This document shows, piece after piece, positions 24,129-30,990 of a stretch of DNA of 31,082 bases (position 1 is its first letter; each line of letters starts with the position of its first letter). Origin of the DNA: Bacteroides fragilis. Its GTDB lineage: Bacteria > Bacillota > Clostridia > Lachnospirales > Lachnospiraceae. A program made the position numbers and the translations under genes. The notes under the pieces are model-generated. The model saw nothing but the letters and a program-made list of their open reading frames with translations, did no database searches and was not told the origin of the DNA. The stretch is from assembly GCA_023664485.1 (NCBI GenBank), contig JAMPFK010000025.1, positions 1 through 31,082 of the forward strand, read 5' to 3'.

Positions 24129-25808
24129 TCAGCTGTCCCGAAAGCGTATCAGGAGCTGCTCAGTTGAGATTTCGACCCGTTCGAGAAGCCTGTTCGCGAG
24201 AACGCGCTTCGTTTCTGCGGAGGCGTTTTCAAAGACCTGTGTCCAGCTGAGCGGCGGGAAATTTTTCCGCGGAGGGCCGGTGCGGGCGTCGTCGGGGCCG
24301 GCAGTTTCCGTATGAAAAGCTTTTGGCGCAGGAAAGGTTTTTAACGCCTCTTTTTTTTTATGCCATTCTTTTTCCAGCAGGCTCTTTTTTTCTGTATGCC
24401 ATCTGATAGCGGCGGCGAGTTCCGCGACGGAGAGAGGATAGGCGCCGGTCATGGCGTCCGGGATGTGCGCCTGCATGATGCGGATGTCCCGCGCGGTCTT
24501 ATCGAGTTCCTTTTGAAGCCGTTTCTGTTCCTCTTTCAGCCTTTTTTTCTGCGATGCCTGGTGTTCCTCGCAGGCCGCGGTGATGTCGTCTTCCTGTAAC
24601 AGCCGGCCGATATAGTCCGTGAGACAGGAAAAGACTGCTTTTTCCAGAAGGTCTGCGTGAAACTGTGTGTTTCCGTTATGAGGGACGCCGTTATGGGCAG
24701 AGGGGCAGCGGTACAGGGGGATTTTTCTGCTTCGTTTTTCGCCGGTGTCTTGAAGACGCCAGTAGCTGTATCGTGTTCCGTTTGTCATTTTCTGACCGCA
24801 GCAGCCGCAGTAGAGCACGTCGCGGAGGGGAAGAACGCCGTCGTTCCTGGAGATAACAGGCGTTTTTGGGCCATTTTTGTTATCGTTCCGGTTGGGCCGG
24901 TATCTGGCGGCACGCGCTTTTCTTTTTTCCTGCACCGGTTTCCAGAGCGTTTCGTCGATAATTTGGAGGCCGGGTTCGGGCTTTTCCGCAATGATCCAGG
25001 AATCCAGCGCCTGCCGGCGGCAGGATCCGCCGGTCCGTTCCCGGCGTTTGTAGGCGGCGCGGCCGGCATAGACGGGATTGGTCAGGATGCCGGTAATCGT
25101 GCTGCATTTCCATTCGCTGCCGGGGGCCATTTTTCTGTCGTATTCCTCCGCATTCAGCGTTTTGGCGATTTTCATGGAGCCAAGTTCCTGATAAAAGGAG
25201 AGATCATAGATTTTCCGGACAAGCGCGGCCTGCTCCGGGACGATTTCCAGCCTGTGCAGCGCCCGGCCATGTTTGCTCAGCTCCCCGGAAAAGACGAGGC
25301 GGTAGCCATAGGGCGCGGCGCCGCCCATGAACTTTCCCTGACGCACCAGTTTTTCGGCGGTGTCCTTGACCCGCATTCCCGTATCGGAACTGCTTTTCTG
25401 GGCGTTTCCATAGCGCAGGGCCAGCATCATCTGCCCCATAATATCGTCGTCTTCCGGGGAGATACAGCCGTCCTTGACCGTATAAATATCGACGCGGCAG
25501 CTTTTCAGGGTCATCACATAGGCGCCGATTTCCCACATCCGCCGGCCGATGCGGTCATCTTTATAGGCGGCCAGAATATCATATTCGCCCTTTCTGGCAT
25601 CCGACAGCGCTTCCTGTAAAATATCCCTCTTATCGACCGCGTTCTTATAGCCGCTGCTGCTTCCCTCAAAATATTCCTTGTCGTCCAGCTGCCAGTCCTC
25701 GTGCCGTTGGATGTATTCCCGGACGAGCTGGCGCTGTACGGACAGATCCCCGTCGGCTTCCAGCTGCTGGTTCGAGCTGACCCGCAGCAGAATGCGTACC
25801 CTTTTCAT
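24129..25808 (-). CDS. Large serine recombinase (site-specific integrase)
   Basis: A 559-residue complete enzyme. The N-terminal resolvase domain has the nucleophile region RILLRVSSNQQ (Ser10/Ser11), the Arg-rich active-site segment AAYKDDRIGRR and the helix E region MMLALRYGNAQKSSSDTGMR. The recombinase domain follows (GKFMGGAAPYGYRL, then ILTNPVYAGRAAYKRR), then a zinc ribbon with CGCCGQKM and a later Cys in YRCPS. A long coiled coil (about 415-475) precedes the tail VLANRLLERVEISTE. These proteins integrate and excise DNA between short att sites without host factors; SpoIVCA and SprA, which excise elements from sporulation genes, belong here. Its start codon overlaps the stop of the small upstream gene in ATGA. 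It lies next to attL, reading toward it. Confidence 0.95.
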   Translation of the reverse strand: MKRVRILLRVSSNQQLEADGDLSVQRQLVREYIQRHEDWQLDDKEYFEGSSSGYKNAVDKRDILQEALSDARKGEYDILAAYKDDRIGRRMWEIGAYVMTLKSCRVDIYTVKDGCISPEDDDIMGQMMLALRYGNAQKSSSDTGMRVKDTAEKLVRQGKFMGGAAPYGYRLVFSGELSKHGRALHRLEIVPEQAALVRKIYDLSFYQELGSMKIAKTLNAEEYDRKMAPGSEWKCSTITGILTNPVYAGRAAYKRRERTGGSCRRQALDSWIIAEKPEPGLQIIDETLWKPVQEKRKARAARYRPNRNDNKNGPKTPVISRNDGVLPLRDVLYCGCCGQKMTNGTRYSYWRLQDTGEKRSRKIPLYRCPSAHNGVPHNGNTQFHADLLEKAVFSCLTDYIGRLLQEDDITAACEEHQASQKKRLKEEQKRLQKELDKTARDIRIMQAHIPDAMTGAYPLSVAELAAAIRWHTEKKSLLEKEWHKKKEALKTFPAPKAFHTETAGPDDARTGPPRKNFPPLSWTQVFENASAETKRVLANRLLERVEISTEQLLIRFRDS

Positions 25809-25993
25809 AAGAATGTTGTTTCCTGTTCTCTGTTTTGCAGCTGGCGGGACAATTCCCGGCGCAGGATTTCCCGGATTTCCTGCCGGAGGGAGTCCGAGGG
25901 ATGGGAAGGCACGATCAGGACGGGTTTGGAGGACAGCCGGGGCTGCCGCTCCTTTGCTGTTTTTTTCTCGCTGTTTTTTGGGAGGGGCCGCAT
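25805..25993 (-). CDS. Small protein coupled to the recombinase; candidate accessory or directionality factor
   Basis: About 62 residues from ATG 25993 (MRPLPKNSEKKTAKERQPRL); a TTG at 26008 would add five. GGAAG lies 8 bases before the ATG. The product is basic and hydrophilic. A Lys/Arg/Pro-rich first half leads to a predicted amphipathic helix (DSLRQEIREILRRELSRQLQ). The stop codon overlaps the recombinase start (ATGA), so the two are translationally coupled. I do not recognise the family. The position suggests a recombination accessory role, such as an excision factor, but only by context. Confidence 0.6.
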   Translation of the reverse strand: MRPLPKNSEKKTAKERQPRLSSKPVLIVPSHPSDSLRQEIREILRRELSRQLQNREQETTFL

Positions 25994-26089
25994 GTGTTTC
26001 ACTTCCAAATGCTGTCTTTACAATTATCGTATTTCGAAGAAGGCCGGCATATTCATTTTTCAGATATTCATTTTTTTAAAAAGGCGGTA

Positions 26090-26118
26090 ATGACATTTAA
26101 AAAGCGGTATGTTATAAT
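26090..26118 (+). promoter_or_regulatory. Promoter of the DUF5722 gene
   Basis: ATGACA (26090-26095), 17 bases, TATAAT (26113-26118), 59 bases before the start codon. It lies in the region shared with the divergent recombinase unit. Confidence 0.65.
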
Positions 26119-26176
26119 GAGGTATACATAAAATATAAGGAAGAGACCTAAGAGATACTTTGGAATGGAGGAAAAG

Positions 26177-27820
26177 ATGAGTAACATAAGAAAACTTTTG
26201 ACGGCGGCAGCGGCGGCGCTTCTATTGATTACGGGCGGCATATGTGTTGGTGAGAGCGGACTGCGGTATGTTGAGGCGGCAGGACGTTCCGTATCGATCG
26301 ATTCCTGTCTGATTTCCGGGACGGATGTCGTCTGCGGGCTCAGTACGAACAGTATTCCGGCAAGCGACGATGGCAGATTCTATGTTTATGCGGATGAGGT
26401 CTTTCAGGATGGAACGACGGGAAGCATTGTTGCGACGGCAGAGGCGGGGACTTCTGTTTCGGTCAGCTTTCCTTTGAATTACAATACGGCGGAGTCCAAT
26501 CTGAGCCGCAAGTTCATCATCGCGGTGAAGCAGGGCGGACAGATGATTCAGGTGAGCGACGAGCACTATATTACGAATCCGGAAGCGATCGCGGCCTATA
26601 CGGCGGGGCGTATGGATAACGGCATCAAAGGGATACTGCCGGATCTGACGAAATCCTCCAGGGAAGAAGTGCAGGAGCTCGGTATTAAGCAGGTCGTTTA
26701 TAATATGGCGGTCGATGATATCTGTTCGGCGGAGTCGGAGCCCGGCGCGATTCCGTTCACCTATAACGGAACGACTTACTATTTTAACGGCGGAATGATC
26801 AGCAAATTCGATTCCATGTTCAAAAGCTTCAATCATTATGGCGTACAGGTCAATATCGTGCTTTTGAACCGCGGGGAAAGCCCTTTTTCACAGGATATGG
26901 TCCATCCGAGGGCGGTCGGCGCGGAGTGTCCGGGATATGCGCTGAATGTAGAGGACGAGGCGGGCGTTGATCATTTAAAAGCGGTCGGCGCTTTCCTGGC
27001 ACAGCGTTATTCGGGCAGGTTCGGCTGCGGGCAGGTCGATAACTGGATCCTCGGAAATGAGGTAAACGCGAGGACTTCCTGGTGGTATACGGATTCTGAT
27101 TCCCTGGATTTTAATGTCGGCATCTATGTAAAAGCGTTCCGTATTATTTATAATGAAATGAAAAGCATGAATGCTAACGTGCGGATTTATAATTCCATCG
27201 ATCAGGAATGGAACCGGAAATCGAATCCCGGAAGCTTTTTATCAAAAGAATACCTGGACAGATTCAATTATTATATGACGCGGGAGGGAAATATAGACTG
27301 GGGGCTTTCTTTCCATCCTTATAATTCTCCTCTGTATGATCCCTATGCCTGGAACGGCCCGGCGGTATGGGTGCAGGACAGCATTACGTCGCCTTATATT
27401 ACGATGCAGAACCTCGATATCTTAGTCAATTATATGAAACAGAGCAGTTTCCGTAATCCGGCGGGAGAGGTGAGAAGCATTTCCCTTGCGGAAATTGGTT
27501 ATACTTCCAGCTTTGGGGACGAGAAGCAGGAGGCATCCATCGTTTATGGTTACCTGAAAGCCGCGTCCTTCCCGGAAATCGATTCTTTCATCCTGTTCCG
27601 GCAGACCGACGAGGCCAGCGAAATGGAAAGCCATCTGGCGCTCGGCCTGTTCGATCTGAACGGGAATAAAAAGCCGTCCTATGAGATTTACAAGAGCCTT
27701 GGTACGGCGAATGAAGCGGCGGCGAAGGAAAGAGCGTCGGAGATCATCGGAATGGATATCGACGAAATGATCAGTCAGAATATTATGTGGACCAGAAGCG
27801 GAACAGGCGTGGTGCAGTAA
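26177..27820 (+). CDS. Secreted DUF5722 / glycoside-hydrolase-like protein
   Basis: 547 residues from ATG 26177, chosen over 26165 because GGAGG (26167-26171) sits 5 bases before it. A signal peptide (SNIRKLLTAAAAALLLITGG, cut near VEAAG) is followed by a small beta domain (about 35-145) and a TIM-barrel-like domain with MAVDDICS, VNIVLLNRG, DNWILGNEVNAR (Glu295, placed like the acid/base of clan GH-A), DWGLSFHPYNSPLY, and SLAEIGYTS (Glu439, placed like the nucleophile). The late FILFRQTDEASEMESHLALG and LFDLNGNKKPSYEIYK also fit. DUF5722 is recognised by pattern. Sugar hydrolysis is likely by fold but the substrate is unknown. It is cargo of the 5.2-kb element, with its own promoter and terminator. 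Confidence 0.85.
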   Translation: MSNIRKLLTAAAAALLLITGGICVGESGLRYVEAAGRSVSIDSCLISGTDVVCGLSTNSIPASDDGRFYVYADEVFQDGTTGSIVATAEAGTSVSVSFPLNYNTAESNLSRKFIIAVKQGGQMIQVSDEHYITNPEAIAAYTAGRMDNGIKGILPDLTKSSREEVQELGIKQVVYNMAVDDICSAESEPGAIPFTYNGTTYYFNGGMISKFDSMFKSFNHYGVQVNIVLLNRGESPFSQDMVHPRAVGAECPGYALNVEDEAGVDHLKAVGAFLAQRYSGRFGCGQVDNWILGNEVNARTSWWYTDSDSLDFNVGIYVKAFRIIYNEMKSMNANVRIYNSIDQEWNRKSNPGSFLSKEYLDRFNYYMTREGNIDWGLSFHPYNSPLYDPYAWNGPAVWVQDSITSPYITMQNLDILVNYMKQSSFRNPAGEVRSISLAEIGYTSSFGDEKQEASIVYGYLKAASFPEIDSFILFRQTDEASEMESHLALGLFDLNGNKKPSYEIYKSLGTANEAAAKERASEIIGMDIDEMISQNIMWTRSGTGVVQ

Positions 27821-27857
27821 CGGACCGGAGGGTCTTGTGTAAATCATGAAAAAGCGG

Positions 27858-27892
27858 GCAGGAGCCGGAACGGTTCCTGCTTTTTCTCTTTT
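27858..27892 (+). terminator. Terminator of the DUF5722 gene
   Basis: GCAGGAGCC (27858-27866) pairs with GGTTCCTGC (27872-27880) with one G-T pair, a 5-base loop and then TTTTTCTCTTTT. Confidence 0.85.
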
Positions 27893-28003
27893 TGGTATCT
27901 TTGTTCGTTATCCGGGCCGGAGGCGCATAATTTCCCGGCAAAAGTCCGGATACCGGGCGACTGCGTGTTGTTACCATAACTTCCATATTTCTTCAAAAAA
28001 ATG

Positions 28004-28032
28004 TTGATTTTTCAAGATAAATATTGTATGAT
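28004..28032 (+). promoter_or_regulatory. Promoter of the four-repeat secreted protein gene
   Basis: TTGATT (28004-28009), 17 bases, TATGAT (28027-28032). The start codon at 28189 leaves a leader of about 150 bases. Confidence 0.6.
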
Positions 28033-28035
28033 GGC

Positions 28036-28062
28036 TTTACATAATATACATTTACATAATAT
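28036..28062 (+). repeat. 12-bp direct repeat at the transcription start
   Basis: TTTACATAATAT occurs at 28036-28047 and 28051-28062, separated by ACA, right after the -10 element. The position suits an operator for a regulator or a duplicated initiation region. Confidence 0.5.
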
Positions 28063-28102
28063 GGGTCAGTGTCCCTTTTTATCAGATAGGAAATTGCTGC
28101 GA

Positions 28103-28144
28103 CCGCTGCCGGGTTCAAGCGCAGGCGGCGGAGCCGGCGCTTTT
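28103..28144 (+). ncRNA. GC-rich hairpin in the leader of the four-repeat protein gene
   Basis: CCGCTGCC (28103-28110) pairs with GGCGGCGG (28124-28131) with one G-T pair. Alternatively, GCGC and GGC parts of 28120-28140 can form a hairpin before TTTTT. The two folds exclude each other, and the second resembles a terminator. The rest of the gap 27821-28188 is AT-rich and shows no gene. Confidence 0.4.
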
Positions 28145-28188
28145 TATGGATAGGGCAAACAGGGGAAGGAAAAAGGAGAGTGGTTTTT

Positions 28189-29268
28189 ATGAAGCGTGAT
28201 AAATTTGCGAAGCTGTGTCTGACAGCCTGTCTCGTATGCGGTATGGCTGCGGCGCCGGCCAGTTCGCTGGAAATACAGGCGGCGGAAGTCATCGCGACGG
28301 TGCAGGGAACGGTGGCGTCAGGCACGACCTCCGATTTGCTGCTGCTTTCCACCCAGGACGGCGAAATGCAGATCAAGCTGGACGGGGGGACGGACACGAG
28401 CGGCTGTAAGATCTTACTGCCGGACAGTAAGGTGTCGGTTTCCGTATCGCATGGTTCGGATGGCTATCTGCACGCGGTGAAGCTTTCCGGAGATACGCAG
28501 GCGGCGACGGCATCGCTGGATGCATCGACGACAGCTACGGTGACGGGGACGATAGGGAGCAGGAGCAAGGGGGATGTGCTTTGTTTTAAGACGCCTCAGG
28601 GAGAAATGGAGATCAAGCTCGATCCCACGACGAATTTGAGCAATTGTTCTGTTCTCGTTGCGGATAAATCGTACAGCATTGTCTGTGTGAGGGGTTCGGA
28701 TGCCTATATGCACGCGGTGAGTATTTCGGATTCTTCGTCTGTTTCGGCAGCAGGGACAAGCGGTTCCACAGGAACAGGCTATACAGGAGTGACGCCCGCA
28801 CCGGTATCGCCGGTCGGGGAATCGACATCGACGGTGTCGGGTACGGTGACGGGCGATACAAAAGAAAATCTGCTTTATCTGTCAACGACCTACGGCGTGA
28901 TGCAGATCGCAATCGATAATAACACGGATTCCAGAAACGGCATCGTCCTTACGCCGGGCAATAAGCTGACCGTTTCCGTTTACCGCGGTTCGGATGCTTA
29001 TATGCACGCGGCAACGATTATGGCGTCAAAGGACGGTTCGACGGCTTCGGTGGATACTTCCTCTACTTCGACGGTAACGGGAACGGTCGGAAGCAAGTCC
29101 AATGAAAATCTGCTCTATTTGTCAACGCAGTACGGGGAGATGGAGCTGAAACTGGATTCGTTGAACAGCGTAAATAATCTGAAGGTGCTGGTGAGCGGCA
29201 GGAAAGTTACGGTGACCTGTGCGCGTGGAAACGACGCCTATATGCATGCTATTTCGATTACCGGATAA
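28189..29268 (+). CDS. Secreted protein with four OB-like repeats
   Basis: 359 residues. ATG 28189 is preferred to GTG 28180 because AAGGAG ends 10 bases before it. The signal peptide (MKRDKFAKLCLTACLVCGMA) is cut near IQAAE. Four repeats of about 65-70 residues start near 36, 117, 215 and 295. Each follows the pattern TVxGTV...LLYLST..GEMxIKLD...LxxGxKVTVxxxRGSDAYMHAxxI. A Ser/Gly/Thr/Pro linker (about 184-212) splits them into two pairs. The repeat pattern recalls small beta-barrel domains such as DUF5666; this is not certain. There is no cell-wall anchor. No terminator follows, and the stop lies 23 bases before attR, so its transcript would run into the 3' part of the interrupted gene. Confidence 0.75.
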   Translation: MKRDKFAKLCLTACLVCGMAAAPASSLEIQAAEVIATVQGTVASGTTSDLLLLSTQDGEMQIKLDGGTDTSGCKILLPDSKVSVSVSHGSDGYLHAVKLSGDTQAATASLDASTTATVTGTIGSRSKGDVLCFKTPQGEMEIKLDPTTNLSNCSVLVADKSYSIVCVRGSDAYMHAVSISDSSSVSAAGTSGSTGTGYTGVTPAPVSPVGESTSTVSGTVTGDTKENLLYLSTTYGVMQIAIDNNTDSRNGIVLTPGNKLTVSVYRGSDAYMHAATIMASKDGSTASVDTSSTSTVTGTVGSKSNENLLYLSTQYGEMELKLDSLNSVNNLKVLVSGRKVTVTCARGNDAYMHAISITG

Positions 29269-29291
29269 GGACGAATGAACGGCGGCGGCGC

Positions 29292-29303
29292 GGTACCGCA
29301 ACC
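29292..29303. other. Right attachment site (attR) core
   Basis: GGTACCGCAACC, matching 24064-24075 with one difference (C for G at position 8). The host reading frame resumes here as TAC CGC AAC CAG. Confidence 0.75.
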
Positions 29304-29659
29304 AGGGCTACAATTTTACGATTACCTCTTCTACCGCTTATGATCAGAAGTGGATTCGAGGCAGAAATACGTTTGAGAATATCGACAGGCTGGTGGACAG
29401 CATTTTTGCGAATTATCTTTCCAGACCGGGTGTCAGACAGCCGATTTTTACATCCTATTGCGACGGCCAGCGCGTGACCTGCGACGGGCTCAGCCAATGG
29501 GGTTCCAAGTATCTCGGAGATGGCTCTGATAAAATAGGACTAAATCAGGAAAAGCCTTATAACAAGGGCAACGCGCTGATTTGGTTCTGTTTTTATGCTG
29601 CATTTACCTACGGCAACCTGCAGGCAGGAAAGAAAAAATTACGGAGAGCGAGCCTTTAG
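29294..29659 (+). pseudogene. SpoIID-like cell-wall protein, 3' part, displaced by the element
   Basis: From 29294 the frame reads YRNQGYNFTITSSTAYDQKW, then IRGRNTFENIDRLVDSIF, FTSYCDGQRVTCDGLSQWGS and KYLGD, exactly what should follow the EWYRN where the gene at 23382 breaks off. Joining at the core gives one frame of 349 codons plus stop. After KYLGD (about 29521) the sequence no longer looks like the family, which usually continues with a Tyr-rich segment and a peptidoglycan-binding domain. Instead it reads GSDKIGLNQEKPYNKGNALI and stops at 29659. So the 3' part is itself a fusion or truncation. Alone it has no ribosome site; the internal ATG 29393 would give 88 residues. Confidence 0.7.
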
Positions 29660-29784
29660 ATGAGCTGGTGCCGGTGGAAAACAGTTATCTGATGGCAGAA
29701 GCACTGAAAGAGAAAGGGGCTGCGTACGCACATCATGTATTTTCAAAAGGGGTTCATGGCAGTCCACTGGCAAATGATGTTTAG
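29632..29784 (+). pseudogene. Alpha/beta-hydrolase C-terminal remnant
   Basis: In the frame ending at 29784 the codons read LDELVPVENSYLMAEALKEK, then HHVFSKGVHGSPLANDV. This matches the end of acyl-peptide or acetyl-xylan esterase-like hydrolases, with the late Asp (as in DELVPVENS) and the catalytic His (GVHG). The nucleophile half is absent and the tail is cut after the His. It overlaps the last codons of the preceding remnant in another frame, so two broken genes are joined here. Confidence 0.55.
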
Positions 29785-29795
29785 GCAAGCGGGGA

Positions 29796-29847
29796 ATATG
29801 GCTTTTGTAAGAGATGGAATGTGCAATTTGTTATGTCGTTTACTATA
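29796..29847. repeat. Copy B of the 52-bp dispersed repeat (inverted)
   Basis: The reverse complement matches 5960-6011 at 46 of 52 positions, with the 25 bases at 29823-29847 identical. It lies directly after the hydrolase remnant. The gap 29785-30077 holds no gene that I can see. Confidence 0.7.
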
Positions 29848-29862
29848 ATTCCCTTTTCGGAA
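29838..29862. repeat. Left imperfect inverted repeat flanking the ICMT gene
   Basis: It starts GTTTACTATAA and ends TCCCTTTTCGGAA. The last 13 bases are the exact reverse complement of 30894-30906, and about 21 of 25 positions pair overall. Confidence 0.5.
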
Positions 29863-30077
29863 AAGTGTTCCCACTGCTATTATCAGATAATTTAGCGAAT
29901 ATTCATATATCTCTTCGTTTTTACGCAGTTTAGGGAACTGCATTTTGAATTATGTTTACTGCATATTGGAAAAATACGGCTTGGAAATTGAGAAAAGACT
30001 ATCTATTTGACGGGGCAGCCTCTCGATGTCTGTTCCAGAATATATCTCTGCTGACAATTCTATAAATTGAAATCTGC

Positions 30078-30749
30078 CTACCAAATATAAGGTATTATTC
30101 TGTATGTTACTTTCTTTTCATATTCAAGATACCCTTGCAACCCGTGTTCCAGCACTTCCTCCTCATTTCTGATTCTCCTTCGTATGATTGGAATGTAAAG
30201 CAACAGAATCAGAAATGAGAAAATACACCCTAAAACAAGCGGCATCGAAAGAAAAAGAAACAATGTCGCCATATACATGGGGTGTCTGACTATCCCATAT
30301 AATCCAGTATCAATAACTTTCTGATTTACCTGTATCTCCACTGTTCTTGAAAGATACCTGTTTTCTCTCAGGACTTCTGCATAAAGGATATAAGCAAATA
30401 AAAAGATACCTGCTGCTATATAGGAAATCCATGATGGAAGTATAAACCAACCAAAACGAATATTCAGTCCTGAAACAATAAACGCCGCTAAAAACATAGT
30501 ACCAGAAAGCGCTATAACCTGTTTCTGCCCGGATTCTTTTTCGTGAGCATTTAATCTTTTCTGCAACAATTCCGGGCTTTTCAGCATCATAACAATACCC
30601 GAAAAAAGCATGGGAATAAAAAGTATTGCAATCAAAAGCCGCGCCTGCCAATAGTCAAAAGTACCCGCTGGAAGGAATAGAAGAACTCCAACCATCAGAA
30701 CACCTGTTACAAATTTTATAATTGCCTGCCAAAACAATTTTATAGTCAT
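30078..30749 (-). CDS. ICMT-family membrane methyltransferase
   Basis: 223 residues with about five membrane helices. The C-terminal half has the hallmark of isoprenylcysteine methyltransferase-like enzymes: LRENRYLSRTVEIQ, then the cofactor/active-site motif GLYGIVRHPMYMAT, then RRRIRNEEEVLEHGL and YLEYEKKVTYRIIP. Bacterial members methylate small lipophilic or protein substrates with SAM; the target here is unknown. GAAAGG lies 7-8 bases before the start. The gene is clearly AT-richer than the rest of the window and is flanked by inverted repeats, so it may have been acquired as a small cassette. Confidence 0.85.
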   Translation of the reverse strand: MTIKLFWQAIIKFVTGVLMVGVLLFLPAGTFDYWQARLLIAILFIPMLFSGIVMMLKSPELLQKRLNAHEKESGQKQVIALSGTMFLAAFIVSGLNIRFGWFILPSWISYIAAGIFLFAYILYAEVLRENRYLSRTVEIQVNQKVIDTGLYGIVRHPMYMATLFLFLSMPLVLGCIFSFLILLLYIPIIRRRIRNEEEVLEHGLQGYLEYEKKVTYRIIPYIW

Positions 30750-30788
30750 AATAAACCTTTCAAAAGCCCCGATTTGCCTTTATAATAT

Positions 30789-30817
30789 ATCATACTATAT
30801 TTTACTGCTCATTTCAA
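30789..30817 (-). promoter_or_regulatory. Promoter of the ICMT-family gene
   Basis: On the minus strand TTGAAA (30817-30812), 17 bases, TATGAT (30794-30789), about 40 bases before the start codon. Confidence 0.65.
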
Positions 30818-30893
30818 GGCATGGAAAATAGCTGGATGTATTTTTATACATTTAAAATGTATATTTACAGGCCTGGCTTTAGCGGGCACACAA

Positions 30894-30917
30894 TTCCGAA
30901 AAGGGAGTATGATAAAC
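30894..30917. repeat. Right imperfect inverted repeat flanking the ICMT gene
   Basis: TTCCGAAAAGGGA followed by GTATGATAAAC; counterpart of 29838-29862. The gap from 30750 to the window end (333 bases) holds this repeat, the ICMT promoter, a hairpin and a rightward promoter, but no gene. Confidence 0.5.
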
Positions 30918-30990
30918 ATGCCAGTATAATTTACTGTATCTGTTTATTTTGGAAAATTTGCAGTAATGAATGCGGGAGGTTATGAAAGCT

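Larger units (their letters stand above)
24064..29298. mobile_element. 5.2-kb serine-recombinase element inserted in a SpoIID-like gene
   Basis: Bounded by the repeated core GGTACCG; core-to-core distance is 5,228 bp. The host gene is continuous in sequence and phase across the two ends. Contents: a large serine recombinase (minus, 54 bases from the left core), a small gene coupled to it, then on the plus strand a DUF5722 secreted protein and a four-repeat secreted protein ending 23 bases before the right core. No transfer, replication or resistance genes are present. The layout suits integration and excision by the resident recombinase. Whether excision still happens is not shown by the sequence. 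Confidence 0.8.

Noticed and set aside
24657..25619. 320-codon plus-strand open frame opposite the recombinase
   Set aside because: Shadow of a GC-rich coding region. The opposite strand encodes all recombinase motifs, and this frame has no recognisable domain.
28108..28125. GGGTTCAAG resembling a tRNA T-loop
   Set aside because: No acceptor, D or anticodon arms can be formed around it.
28146..28170. GGGCAAAC motif resembling the start of a c-di-GMP-I riboswitch
   Set aside because: The other conserved parts (the second strand motif and the tetraloop-receptor region) are absent before the start codon.
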